Below are positions 26,986 through 35,477 of a stretch of DNA of 50,456 nucleotides, piece after piece (positions within the stretch are counted from its first letter, which is position 1; each line of letters opens with the position of its first letter). The position numbers and the translations under genes are program-made. Where the stretch lies: positions 1 to 50,456 of the forward strand of contig PBAU01000008.1 of assembly GCA_002716355.1 (NCBI GenBank), read 5' to 3'. The notes beneath the pieces were generated by a model. It had not been told where the DNA came from. It made no database searches and saw nothing but the letters and a program-made list of their open reading frames with translations. The DNA is from a bacterium (lineage in GTDB: Bacteria > UBP7 > UBA6624).

Positions 26986-27390
26986 ATGCGAAAAATAATT
27001 GTTTACATTGTTATGATTTTGCTGATTTATCTCTCTTATCTATCTGATTTAAAAGATTCAAATATCAAATACGTAAAATATGACCAAAAAAACATTTACA
27101 CAGATCCCTTTAGCGTTAAAGTTGAAGTCAGCAATTCATCAGACTTGCAAATCATAAAAGATCGTCAAAAATTATTTGATGGAATGATTCAAAATCAGAA
27201 AACAATCGAAATGAAAGTCAAGGAATCAATAACAATAAGAACAAATGATTTTGAAAACATATCTATATATTGGCTTGATGAGGATAGCGAATGGGTTGAC
27301 GTTGAAGAAATAGAACATCCTTTTAGCCTGACTCTTACCCGTAGTGGAGGTAAAATTCTTCTGTTTATAGACCAAGGAGAAACAAAATGA
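26986..27390 (+). CDS. Small membrane-anchored protein of unknown function
   Basis: The 134-residue product has one N-terminal membrane helix (KIIVYIVMILLIYLSYL) followed by about 110 residues predicted to be extracytoplasmic and beta-rich. The stretch from SVKVEVSNSSDLQIIKD through QNQKTIEMKVKESITIRTNDFENISIYW loosely resembles the C-terminal beta domain found in RodZ-like proteins (DUF4115), but I cannot establish that by eye. It overlaps the BamA-like gene by 4 bases (ATGA) and leads the envelope operon, so a role in envelope assembly is likely by context only. The start ATG has no strong Shine-Dalgarno; the leader is AT-rich. Confidence 0.6.
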   Translation: MRKIIVYIVMILLIYLSYLSDLKDSNIKYVKYDQKNIYTDPFSVKVEVSNSSDLQIIKDRQKLFDGMIQNQKTIEMKVKESITIRTNDFENISIYWLDEDSEWVDVEEIEHPFSLTLTRSGGKILLFIDQGETK

Positions 27391-29129
27391 AAAAAACATT
27401 TTTACTTTTATTACTATTGCTAGGCGTCCAATCACTAAAAGCAGTAGATGTTATTGAGGTCAATTTTCCAGATTCAAAAAATCTTGAAACAGACTGGCTT
27501 GAAAATATATTTGGAATAAATCCAGGAGATACATTTTCAACCGTTTCAATAGAGCAAGGTTTAGAAAGGCTGTACTCATCAGGATTTTTTGTTGAAAAAC
27601 CAACATCAGAAACATCGATAACTGATGGGAATGTAATAATAAATGTGAAATTTAGAGAATTTCCCATAATCGAATCAATAGTTTTAGAAGGTATAGAGTG
27701 GATTGATCCATTGACAGTCCTAAATTCCATCACAGTAAAAGAAGGATTCATGCTTAACACCAATGAACTAATGGAAAGCTACAGGATAATCAAAGCAAAA
27801 TATGCAGAAAATGGATACCCTTGGATATTCAATGAGTCAGAAAGCTTAAATTGGGAAAGTAAAACTTTAACAATCAAATTTATTGAACCTTTATTTGGTG
27901 ATGTGATTTTTGAAGGCTTAATGAATACAAACCCCAATGCCTTAAAAAGATTTCTCTGGATGGAAAAAGGCGACCCTATAACCTATTCAGCCATTCAGCT
28001 TGAGCTAAAAGACCTTTATGCAACAAAACTTTTTTCATCTGTTCCAGAGGTAAGGATACAACTTCCAGAAAAAAATGAAAATTTACCCTATTTTGATATT
28101 GTTTACTCTTTAACAGAGGCAGAAAAAACAGCAAACCTTTTGTTTGGTGCTTTTTATGGAGATACATCAGGATTAGGTGGATACATCAGCTACAGAGAAG
28201 ATAATTTTAGAGGTAATGCTGTAAGCCTTGGGACAACATTATCTTATGGTGACAGGGGAAGCTCTTATGACATATCTTACAAAGATGATAGTTACAAAGA
28301 CACAAGACTATCATTAAGCTCAAGAATTTTTGACACTGATAGAAACATAATTTTTTACGAAGAGGCAAATGATCCAAACTACAACTTTGCAAGCAAAGGT
28401 GGAGAAATTTCATTAGGCAAAAGAGTTGACAGGATGACAAGGTTGGACTTTACGCTTCACTCAAGCGAAAATAGCTATGATCCGGAAGACCCTAATAATC
28501 TTGTTTGTGACCCAGCAATTGACCCTGGCTGTGATGACATTCTTGCTGAAAAAGGAATTCTTGAAGGAGATCTGAACAGCATAAGCCTTGGCTACACCAA
28601 AGATACAAGATTTAACCCTTTTGACCCAACAGATGATGCCACCTATTACAAATTCTCTATCGAGCATGGCTTTGACTCTTCAGAAGAAAGTTTTGGATTT
28701 ACCAAATACTCATATGATTTAAGGAAATACAAACAGCTAAGCAATCCTGAATTCCTTTTAGCTGGAAGGTACAAGGTTGGAAAGATTGATGGTGATGCAC
28801 CCTCTACAAGACGATTCTGGACAGGTGGATCCTCTTCTTTGAGAGGTTATGACCTAGGTGAACAAAAAGGCAATTATCAATCCTTGTTAAATCTTGAATT
28901 GAGATGGCATAAAGAAGATACTCCTTGGTCAGCTGCTTTGTTTGCTGATTATGGATCATCCTCAAATGAGTCTAGTGCACTTTCTTTTGAAAACGCAATG
29001 ATGAGTTATGGGATTGGCGTCAGGTTCAGCATCGGCTTCTTTGGTATTGCTCCAGTGAGATTTGACCTAGCCTTTTCGCCTGACCTGGATGATACAAAAT
29101 TTCACTTTTCTGTAGGACATATGTTTTAA
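27387..29129 (+). CDS. bamA: Omp85-family outer-membrane assembly protein, BamA-like with reduced POTRA region
   Basis: The protein has a signal peptide (MKKTFLLLLLLLGVQSLKA), POTRA-like repeats up to about residue 230 (IEQGLERLYSSGFFVE, SITVKEGFMLNTNELMESYRIIKAKYAENGYPW and FLWMEKGDPITYSAIQLELKDLYATKLFSSV), and a 16-strand-type barrel containing the lid-loop motif SSLRGYDLGEQ and a terminal phenylalanine (VGHMF). BamA normally has five POTRA domains and about 800 residues; this has about three and 580, closer in size to TamA-like proteins. Position before lpxD and lpxA is the classical bamA context, although skp and fabZ are missing. It is the candidate for inserting LptD and other barrels; TamA is the alternative. 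Confidence 0.82.
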   Translation: MKKTFLLLLLLLGVQSLKAVDVIEVNFPDSKNLETDWLENIFGINPGDTFSTVSIEQGLERLYSSGFFVEKPTSETSITDGNVIINVKFREFPIIESIVLEGIEWIDPLTVLNSITVKEGFMLNTNELMESYRIIKAKYAENGYPWIFNESESLNWESKTLTIKFIEPLFGDVIFEGLMNTNPNALKRFLWMEKGDPITYSAIQLELKDLYATKLFSSVPEVRIQLPEKNENLPYFDIVYSLTEAEKTANLLFGAFYGDTSGLGGYISYREDNFRGNAVSLGTTLSYGDRGSSYDISYKDDSYKDTRLSLSSRIFDTDRNIIFYEEANDPNYNFASKGGEISLGKRVDRMTRLDFTLHSSENSYDPEDPNNLVCDPAIDPGCDDILAEKGILEGDLNSISLGYTKDTRFNPFDPTDDATYYKFSIEHGFDSSEESFGFTKYSYDLRKYKQLSNPEFLLAGRYKVGKIDGDAPSTRRFWTGGSSSLRGYDLGEQKGNYQSLLNLELRWHKEDTPWSAALFADYGSSSNESSALSFENAMMSYGIGVRFSIGFFGIAPVRFDLAFSPDLDDTKFHFSVGHMF

Positions 29130-30103
29130 TGGCTTGGAGCTTAGATCAATTATCCAGAATTTCCGGAGGGGAAACATGTGGAGACAAGGAGTCTCTGATC
29201 ATCGGATTATGCTCTTCAGAAAAACCAATAAAAAACTGTTTGGCATTTTCGCTTAATGAAAAAATATCCAGAAATTTAGATCAAGCTGGTTGTTTCGTAA
29301 TATCCAAAGAAAAACCTTTAAAAGGAATCTGTCATCCAGATCCCAAATTAGCATTTTCATCAATAGTAAATGAAATAAAACCAAATTATGAAAAACCAAA
29401 AAAACTAATAAGTGAAAAAGCTCACATAAGCAAATCTGCAAAAATAGATCAAGACGTTGAAATTGGGCCTTTTGTATTTATTGGCGAGGATGTAAAGATT
29501 AGCAAAGGAACCGAAATTCATGCTTTTTCATTTATTGGCAACAAATGCAAAATTGGATCTTTCTGTAAAATCATGCCACACGCAGTAATTATGGATAATT
29601 GCAACCTTGGCGACAAGTGTTTAATAGGCCCAAGTTCAGTTGTGGGAAATTCTGGATTCAACATACACAAAACTGATAAAGAAATATTCAGAATGCCTCA
29701 TATCGGTGGTGTTCAAATTCAAAAAAATGCCACCATAGGTGCCTTAAACACAATTGATGGAGGATTGATTGATCCAACAGATATTGGAAAAAATGTAAAA
29801 ACTGATTCACAGGTACACATAGCTCATAATGTTAATTTAGGAGACAATGCATTAATAGCTGCAAAAAGTGGTATAGCAGGCAGCTCTAAAATAAAAGAAA
29901 ATTTCATAGCTGGAGGACGTGTTGGAGTTTCTGATCATACAAAAATAGGAAAAAATGTAACAGCTGGCGTAGGAAGCATGATAATCTCAGATATAGAGGA
30001 TGATTCGACAGTGCTTGGCTATCCAGCACGTGCAAAAAAAATTACACTTTCAATATGGGCTAGCCTTAAGAAATTACCTGTATGGATAAAAAAGAAAAAA
30101 TGA
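29129..30103 (+). CDS. lpxD: UDP-3-O-acylglucosamine N-acyltransferase
   Basis: LpxD adds the second acyl chain in lipid A synthesis. The N-terminal uridine-binding domain (DQLSRISGGETCGDKE ... CFVISKEKPLKG) is followed from residue 95 by left-handed beta-helix hexapeptides (IDQDVEIGPFVFIGEDVKISKGT). The active-site histidine region reads QVHIAHNVNLGDNALIAAKSGIAGS, with the usual IGSxGF-like PSSVVGNSGFN. Length 324 is normal. The ATG overlaps the upstream stop by one base (TAATG), and the end overlaps lpxA by 4 bases (ATGA). Confidence 0.95.
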   Translation: MAWSLDQLSRISGGETCGDKESLIIGLCSSEKPIKNCLAFSLNEKISRNLDQAGCFVISKEKPLKGICHPDPKLAFSSIVNEIKPNYEKPKKLISEKAHISKSAKIDQDVEIGPFVFIGEDVKISKGTEIHAFSFIGNKCKIGSFCKIMPHAVIMDNCNLGDKCLIGPSSVVGNSGFNIHKTDKEIFRMPHIGGVQIQKNATIGALNTIDGGLIDPTDIGKNVKTDSQVHIAHNVNLGDNALIAAKSGIAGSSKIKENFIAGGRVGVSDHTKIGKNVTAGVGSMIISDIEDDSTVLGYPARAKKITLSIWASLKKLPVWIKKKK

Positions 30104-30852
30104 TTCATCCTTCAGCCAAAATACACAAAAAGTCAATTGTGGGTAACAATGTTTCAATAGGGCCTAATTCAATTGTGGGCAAGGATGTACAAATTGGGCA
30201 AAATACAATCATTGAAGACAACGTCCGACTAGATGGCAACGTCAATATAGGTCAAAATGTGTACATTCACAGAGGTGTAACAATTGGTCCACCTCAGCAT
30301 TTAGCCTTTAAAGACTACAATCATTCAACAGAGATACAGGACAGAACCATAATTAGAGAATTTGTAACAATACATGGTTCAACAAGCGAAAAACCAACAA
30401 AAATAGGTGAAGATTGTTACCTGATGGCTTTTTCGCACGTTGGACATGATTGCAAGCTTGAAAACAATGTAATATTGACAAATTTTGTTCAATTAGGTGG
30501 ACATGTAACCATAGGCAAAAAAGCAGTGGTCGGAGGAGGGACAATGATCCATCAAAGAACTGAGCTAGGCGAAAGGGCAATGGTTGCAGCGATGATAGCA
30601 GTTCGCTTGTCTGTACCTCCCTACTCCATGGTTGCAGAAACAGGAAAAGGGATAAAAATTGTTAGCATTAATAGAAGGGGAATGTCAGACAATTTAAATT
30701 TAAGAAAAAATGCTGTACAGGCAATGAAATTACTAAAAACAAAAAACAATAAAAAAGAATTAACGGAAGAGCTTTCAGAACTAGACACCAACGAATCATT
30801 AATTTTGAAAAAATTTATTAACTCTAATACAAAATACTACAAGTGGGATTAA
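30100..30852 (+). CDS. lpxA: UDP-N-acetylglucosamine O-acyltransferase
   Basis: LpxA starts lipid A synthesis by moving a hydroxyacyl chain from ACP to UDP-GlcNAc. The hexapeptide beta-helix begins at MIHPSAKIHKKSIVGNNV, and family landmarks are IIREFVTIHGST, the catalytic-histidine segment MAFSHVGHDCKLENN, TNFVQLGGHVTIG and the C-terminal helical part INRRGMSDNLNLRKN. The frame is open from an ATG at 30082, but the ATG at 30100 matches the family N terminus and gives the ATGA overlap used throughout this operon, so I choose it (250 residues). The usual GL-RRG motif reads INRRG. fabZ and lpxB are not next to it. Confidence 0.93.
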   Translation: MIHPSAKIHKKSIVGNNVSIGPNSIVGKDVQIGQNTIIEDNVRLDGNVNIGQNVYIHRGVTIGPPQHLAFKDYNHSTEIQDRTIIREFVTIHGSTSEKPTKIGEDCYLMAFSHVGHDCKLENNVILTNFVQLGGHVTIGKKAVVGGGTMIHQRTELGERAMVAAMIAVRLSVPPYSMVAETGKGIKIVSINRRGMSDNLNLRKNAVQAMKLLKTKNNKKELTEELSELDTNESLILKKFINSNTKYYKWD

Positions 30853-31760
30853 TGAAATTTGCACTTGCTGGAAATGGCAAAATGGGCAAGCTCCACTACA
30901 GCCATCTAATAGAAAGAAAAGATCTTGAACTTGTTGCGGTTATAGACCCAAACGAAAAAGCACTTTTATCCTTGGATGAAAAAATAAAAAAATACACTGA
31001 TTTTAAAAATTTTGATGAAAAAATAGATGCCTTGATTGTTGCAACACCAACAAAATATCACGAAAAAATAACAAATCATTTCTTGAAGAAGAATGTTCAT
31101 ATTTTGGTTGAAAAACCAATAGCAAAAAATATGAAAGAAGCTAAAAGCATGGTTAAAAATGCAAAACAAATGAACAGGGTATTGATGATTGGATACATAG
31201 AAAGGCACAACCCAATGATAAAAGCTTTATCAAAGTTGATTAAGTCAGAAGAAATTGAATCAATTTATGCTTCCAGATGGGCTCCAAGGCCAGCAAGAAT
31301 CACGTCTGAAGGCGTAGTTCTTGATTCAATGATCCATGATATAGATATAGTTTTGCAATTATTAAACAAAAAAGTCAAGATGAAAGATGCTTTTGGCAAC
31401 CTGGGAGCTGATGGATATCCAGATAATGCAAAAATAACTCTAGAAACCAAAGACAACCAACTTGCTCATCTTTTTTCTGGCTGGGAAACAACATTAAGAC
31501 ATAGAACAATCTGTGTTACAACTCAAAAAAATATATACCTGGGTGACTATATAAAAAAAACTTTAACAAAGATCGACAAACAACACAATAAAAAAGAAAA
31601 AATACCGGTTCATTTAGGTGAAATGGATGCAATAAACTATCAAATAACAAAATTTAAAAATAATGTAAATCAGAAAAAATATTATCAAGAAAGCTTAGAT
31701 CCTTTGGAGATTGTGCTAAAAGCGACTAAGAAAATAATCTCAGACAATAAGAATGACTAA
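30852..31760 (+). CDS. Gfo/Idh/MocA-family dehydrogenase, possibly for lipid A sugar modification
   Basis: The ATG at 30852 overlaps the lpxA stop (TAATG), preferred over a GTG at 30843. The 302-residue protein has the Rossmann start FALAGNGKMGKLHYSHL, the family EKP motif in NVHILVEKPIAKN (catalytic lysine), and HDIDIVLQLL near residue 170 in the substrate domain. In several bacteria a homologue next to lpxA (GnnA) oxidises the 3-OH of UDP-GlcNAc so that GnnB can transaminate it, giving amide-rich lipid A. Position fits that role, but no GnnB-like aminotransferase is in the window, so this is a hypothesis. Another sugar-nucleotide dehydrogenase is equally possible. Confidence 0.85.
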   Translation: MKFALAGNGKMGKLHYSHLIERKDLELVAVIDPNEKALLSLDEKIKKYTDFKNFDEKIDALIVATPTKYHEKITNHFLKKNVHILVEKPIAKNMKEAKSMVKNAKQMNRVLMIGYIERHNPMIKALSKLIKSEEIESIYASRWAPRPARITSEGVVLDSMIHDIDIVLQLLNKKVKMKDAFGNLGADGYPDNAKITLETKDNQLAHLFSGWETTLRHRTICVTTQKNIYLGDYIKKTLTKIDKQHNKKEKIPVHLGEMDAINYQITKFKNNVNQKKYYQESLDPLEIVLKATKKIISDNKND

Positions 31761-32826
31761 AACAGCAGCCCTTATAGTCACCTACAACGCTCCAGAAAAA
31801 ATATTAAAAAAATTAATTAAAAGCATAGAGGTTCAAGAAGAAATAAACAAAATACTAGTAGTAGATAACAATAGTAAAAATAATGAAGGGATTAAATACC
31901 TGAAAAAAAAGAATATAGAAATCATCGAAATGAAAAAAAACAAAGGATTCTCAACAGCTGTCAACAAAGGAGTAAAAGCTCTTTCAAAAATGGATTACAT
32001 TTTACTTTTAAATTTTGACATAATTTTAAAAAAGCATGCTGTCAAAGAGATGTTGAAAGTTTTTGACAAAAAATCTAAAATTGCTGGAATTGCTCCAAAG
32101 ATATATCTATATGATTATCCAGAAAATTTTGATTCTGTCGGAACATTGATTCATCCTGGATTGATAGCCGCTAATAGAGGTATTGGTCAACCCGACATAG
32201 GTCAATTCGACAACTCTGAGCCAGTTTTCGGATCATGCTTTGGATGCACTCTGCTTTCAGTAAAAGCATTAAAAGAAATAGGTGAATTATGGGAAAATTT
32301 TTTTCTATATTATGAAGATGTGGATTGGTGCTGGAGAGCAAGGATGGAAGGCTGGATGTTTATGACTGCCCCAAAAGCAGAAGTAATACATCACCATTCA
32401 TTTCTTCTAAAAAACAAGCCTTCAACATTCAAATACCATTACATCCAAAGCAATCTCTTGCTGTCGATTGTGAGATTGTTGGAACCACAAAAAGCATTTA
32501 TCGAAATAGCAAGAAGGAGCAAGGCGCTTTTCAATAGAGCGAAAGTTGAAAAAGAAATGAGAAAAGCTACTTTAAGCCTCTTCTTTCGCTTTTTCAAAAT
32601 GCTGATTCCGGCAATTTTGTCAAGAATTAAAATACAAAAAAGAAGAACAGTGAAAGATTCTTTACTTTTTGGCTTCTCTGATGGCCATGAAGGCTGTTTT
32701 TCTGATACAGAGTACAAACCCATTGAAAACAATCTACCGCAAACACTTGCACTTTACCAAAAATGGACATTAACATTTTCAAGCAAATACAAAAAGGAGG
32801 CTGAAAATGCATCAAGAAGAATTTAA
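31753..32826 (+). CDS. Family 2 glycosyltransferase
   Basis: The GT-A fold begins AALIVTYNAPEKILKKLIKSI and continues with ILVVDNNSKNN, NKGFSTAVNKGV and LLLNFDIIL, where NFD stands in the position of the nucleotide-sugar metal motif. The acceptor-side motif YYEDVDWCWRARMEGW is typical of rhamnosyltransferase-like GT2 enzymes. A basic C-terminal stretch (residues 270-300) could bind the membrane. 357 residues. It overlaps the dehydrogenase by 8 bases and the methyltransferase by 20, between lipid A genes and secreted proteins, so assembly of LPS core, O-chain or another surface glycan is the natural inference. Confidence 0.9.
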   Translation: MTKTAALIVTYNAPEKILKKLIKSIEVQEEINKILVVDNNSKNNEGIKYLKKKNIEIIEMKKNKGFSTAVNKGVKALSKMDYILLLNFDIILKKHAVKEMLKVFDKKSKIAGIAPKIYLYDYPENFDSVGTLIHPGLIAANRGIGQPDIGQFDNSEPVFGSCFGCTLLSVKALKEIGELWENFFLYYEDVDWCWRARMEGWMFMTAPKAEVIHHHSFLLKNKPSTFKYHYIQSNLLLSIVRLLEPQKAFIEIARRSKALFNRAKVEKEMRKATLSLFFRFFKMLIPAILSRIKIQKRRTVKDSLLFGFSDGHEGCFSDTEYKPIENNLPQTLALYQKWTLTFSSKYKKEAENASRRI

Positions 32827-33721
32827 AAAACTATTAGAGAAAGAGGCTAAATTTTGGGCTCACTTCAATGAAGATGCATTAAAAAAAGGCATTCCTCACT
32901 GGCTTGATCTTCAAAATGCGAAACCCATAAAAAGAAGGCCTTATAACCCTTTTAACGATTCCAGAATTGAACAAATCATAAGAGGTGATATAAAAGAAGA
33001 TTTTTTACAATCCGCAAAAAACATTGTAGGTAAAAATAAAAGGGCTCTAGATTTTGGATGTGGAATGGGTTGGCTCTCTTTAGAGCTGTCAAGGCAGGGT
33101 TTTAATGTGGATGGATTTGACCTAGCGGAAAGAAGCATCGAGATAGCAAAAAATTATTCAAAAAAAATGAAACAAAAAATAAATTACAAAGTTGCTGATC
33201 TAAACAACCAAAAATTTAAAGAAAATTTTTATGATGTTATTGCCATATGGGACGTTCTTCATCACTTGCTTGACCCGGAAATAGTATTAAAAAGATTAAA
33301 AAAATCACTTAAGCCAAATGGAAAAATTCTAATCCTCGATCATTTAGGTTTTAATCAAGAAAATGAAAAAATTGTAAAAATGTTAATAAATACTTTACCG
33401 GCTAAATTCTCCCATATAGTATACAGAATAAAAAGAAAACTTAAACTAGAAAAAAACAAAAAAGAAGATCAGGTTATCGAAGATGCTCCTTTTGAACATT
33501 GTTCTGAAAGCAAAATACTTCCTGCAATTAAGAAAATACTACCGAACGCAGATATTAAAGAAAGACTACCGATAGCAATTCACTTAGCCCATCATCACGA
33601 AACACCTGATTTTTTGACAGAACCTATATGGAATTTTGTTAAACATATTGACAACAAAATGTTAAAAAATGGAGCAAAAGGAGAATACGTTTCAGTCATA
33701 TGGACTAAAGATATAAAATAG
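32807..33721 (+). CDS. SAM-dependent methyltransferase
   Basis: The class I methyltransferase motifs are clear: motif I ALDFGCGMGWLSLELSRQG, the acidic end of strand 2 in VDGFDLAERSIEIAK, and post-motif NFYDVIAIWDVLHHLLDPE with LKPNGKILILDHLGF. 304 residues, with a C-terminal extension after about 200 that may select the substrate. The ATG at 32807 has a textbook AAAGGAGG ribosome site inside the end of the glycosyltransferase gene. Adjacent to a GT2 it may methylate a sugar or lipid of the envelope, but quinone or small-molecule methylation is also possible. Confidence 0.87.
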   Translation: MHQEEFKKLLEKEAKFWAHFNEDALKKGIPHWLDLQNAKPIKRRPYNPFNDSRIEQIIRGDIKEDFLQSAKNIVGKNKRALDFGCGMGWLSLELSRQGFNVDGFDLAERSIEIAKNYSKKMKQKINYKVADLNNQKFKENFYDVIAIWDVLHHLLDPEIVLKRLKKSLKPNGKILILDHLGFNQENEKIVKMLINTLPAKFSHIVYRIKRKLKLEKNKKEDQVIEDAPFEHCSESKILPAIKKILPNADIKERLPIAIHLAHHHETPDFLTEPIWNFVKHIDNKMLKNGAKGEYVSVIWTKDIK

Positions 33722-33736
33722 TCATAGACTATTTTA
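33714..33736. promoter_or_regulatory. Perfect 10-bp inverted repeat before the secreted redoxin gene
   Basis: TAAAATAGTC at 33714-33723 and GACTATTTTA at 33727-33736 are exact reverse complements with a 3-base loop (ATA). The repeat covers the methyltransferase stop codon and ends just before the AAGGAGG of the next gene. It could be a weak terminator/attenuator or an operator; no T tract follows. Confidence 0.6.
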
Positions 33737-33755
33737 AAAAAGGAGGTTCACAATT

Positions 33756-35465
33756 ATGAACATTTACCTATTTTTAGCAAGCTTAATTCCAAGCATTACT
33801 GTTGAGCTAACACAAGAGGAGAAGCAAATTTTTACCAGCTATAGACCTCAAAGATTTGAATTAAGCGAAGCCCCTTCAGAGGAACTTATATCAGAACCAA
33901 CATATCTTTTTAAGCCAATGTACGCAACATTAAAACTGGGGCAGGATCCCAGAAATGCTCCAGCGGCAATAAAAGCTTGTTCGGAAAAGTCTGATTTTGA
34001 AAAAATAAAAGAATTGTTAAATTCAAGCATCCAGGAAATAGAAAAAGAAAAAGAAAAAGAAGATCAAGCTTTTGAAAAAAAATTAAAAGCGAAGAAGATT
34101 GAAAAACCTGAAGAAGAACAAGAAGAAAAGAAGATTAAAAAACCTGAAGAAGAACAAGAAGAAAAGAAGATTAAAAAATCTGAAAGATCAAATTTAATTC
34201 AATCCTTAGTGGATTGTAGAAACGAAAACAAAAATAATGAAGAGGATAACAGTATAACAATTGTTATTGACTCAAAAGCTTTCTACTCTTCAGACTCTGA
34301 AAAAATTAAAAATATGTGTTTAGAAAAAATCAAACCAGAGCTGATGGATCAAGATCTAGCAATGAGCGCAATTAGAGAATTGGATAAAAACTTAAACTCA
34401 CAAGAAGATAAGGAGAAAGCGAAAGAAATACAAAAAATTATTGATTGTAGAAAAGAAAACGCAACAGACTTTAACGCTGAATGGTTTAATGAATTTGAAT
34501 CAAAAATATATATCGATTCAAATAATGATAATGATTTAACAAATGATGGCGATGGTTCATGGAGCTCCAAATCCTCAAGAACATTTAATACAGAAGCTGA
34601 AATACAGCTCCAATACAGAAATTTAGAACAAGTTTTCTCATATAAGGTTAAATGCTATAAATTAGCAACTGCAGTTCCGGTTAAAGGTAAAGATTCTGTC
34701 TTATGCTATCGTTGGAACAACAAATCAGGAATAATAAGTTGGGACAATCAAGAATACAAAATAGCCCTAGCTGACGAAAACACAGACGGTCTTTTTAATG
34801 ACTTGAACAATGTAGCGTTATCAATAGACAGGGATCAGGATGGAAAATTAAATGGTTCTACATCGTCTGCTGAAGGATACAAGGGAAATCAGCTTTTTGA
34901 ATTTGGAGGAATATCCTGGCAGATAGACTCAATAAATGAAAGTGGTACAAAAATGATTCTAAAAAAATCTAAAAAAGAGGCTCCGAACAAACCTTACCTG
35001 ACCGCAGGAAACAAATCTCCAAGTTTTTCATTTGTTTCTCATAGCGGCAAAAAAATATCACTTGAAAAACTGAAAGGCAAGGTTGTATTAATTGATTTTT
35101 GGGCAACCTGGTGTGGCCCCTGCATAAGGATGGCTCCAGAAATTCAAGAACTTTACAATCAATTAGAAGGTCCTAATTTTGTAATGCTCGGTATAAGTCT
35201 TGATACAAGTGAAGAAAAATTAAATAAATATCTAGAAGACAATCCAGAAATGAGATGGGAAGAACATTTCGATGGAAAGGGTTGGGATAATGAAATATCA
35301 GAAATATTTCGTGTCAACAGCATTCCAACAATGTATCTAATTGACCAAAATGGAATAATAGTAAAACAAAAAGCTTACCCGAGTATTGCAATTAAAGATG
35401 ATGTTGAAAAACTGCTAAAGGAATACAAAGAAAACAAAAAAAGAAAAAACGGTTTTTTGTTTTAG
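33756..35465 (+). CDS. Secreted multidomain protein with C-terminal TlpA-type thioredoxin domain
   Basis: The 569-residue product starts with a short hydrophobic segment (MNIYLFLASLIPSITV) that may be a signal or anchor. A highly charged low-complexity zone near residues 90-145 contains 12-residue repeats of the KIKKPEEEQEEK type. A middle region has Asp-rich EF-hand-like loops (DSNNDNDLTNDGDG about 250, DENTDGLFND about 340, DRDQDGKLNG about 358). From about 415 a TlpA/ResA-like thioredoxin domain follows, with DFWATWCGPC (C453, C456), the cis-proline-type SIPTMYLIDQNGII and the GISLDTSEE insertion. The ribosome site AAGGAGG is strong. TlpA proteins reduce periplasmic disulfides, for example in cytochrome maturation; here the fusion partner is unknown and may sense calcium. 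Confidence 0.85.
   Translation: MNIYLFLASLIPSITVELTQEEKQIFTSYRPQRFELSEAPSEELISEPTYLFKPMYATLKLGQDPRNAPAAIKACSEKSDFEKIKELLNSSIQEIEKEKEKEDQAFEKKLKAKKIEKPEEEQEEKKIKKPEEEQEEKKIKKSERSNLIQSLVDCRNENKNNEEDNSITIVIDSKAFYSSDSEKIKNMCLEKIKPELMDQDLAMSAIRELDKNLNSQEDKEKAKEIQKIIDCRKENATDFNAEWFNEFESKIYIDSNNDNDLTNDGDGSWSSKSSRTFNTEAEIQLQYRNLEQVFSYKVKCYKLATAVPVKGKDSVLCYRWNNKSGIISWDNQEYKIALADENTDGLFNDLNNVALSIDRDQDGKLNGSTSSAEGYKGNQLFEFGGISWQIDSINESGTKMILKKSKKEAPNKPYLTAGNKSPSFSFVSHSGKKISLEKLKGKVVLIDFWATWCGPCIRMAPEIQELYNQLEGPNFVMLGISLDTSEEKLNKYLEDNPEMRWEEHFDGKGWDNEISEIFRVNSIPTMYLIDQNGIIVKQKAYPSIAIKDDVEKLLKEYKENKKRKNGFLF
34092..34184 (+). repeat. 36-bp tandem repeat encoding 12-residue charged units
   Basis: Two full copies (34092-34127 and 34128-34163) and a partial third repeat a purine-rich 36-bp unit with one base difference between the full copies (E/K change). 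The encoded units (KPEEEQEEK) form a charged, probably helical or disordered spacer in the redoxin protein. Confidence 0.9.
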
Positions 35466-35477
35466 AATTACGACTTC

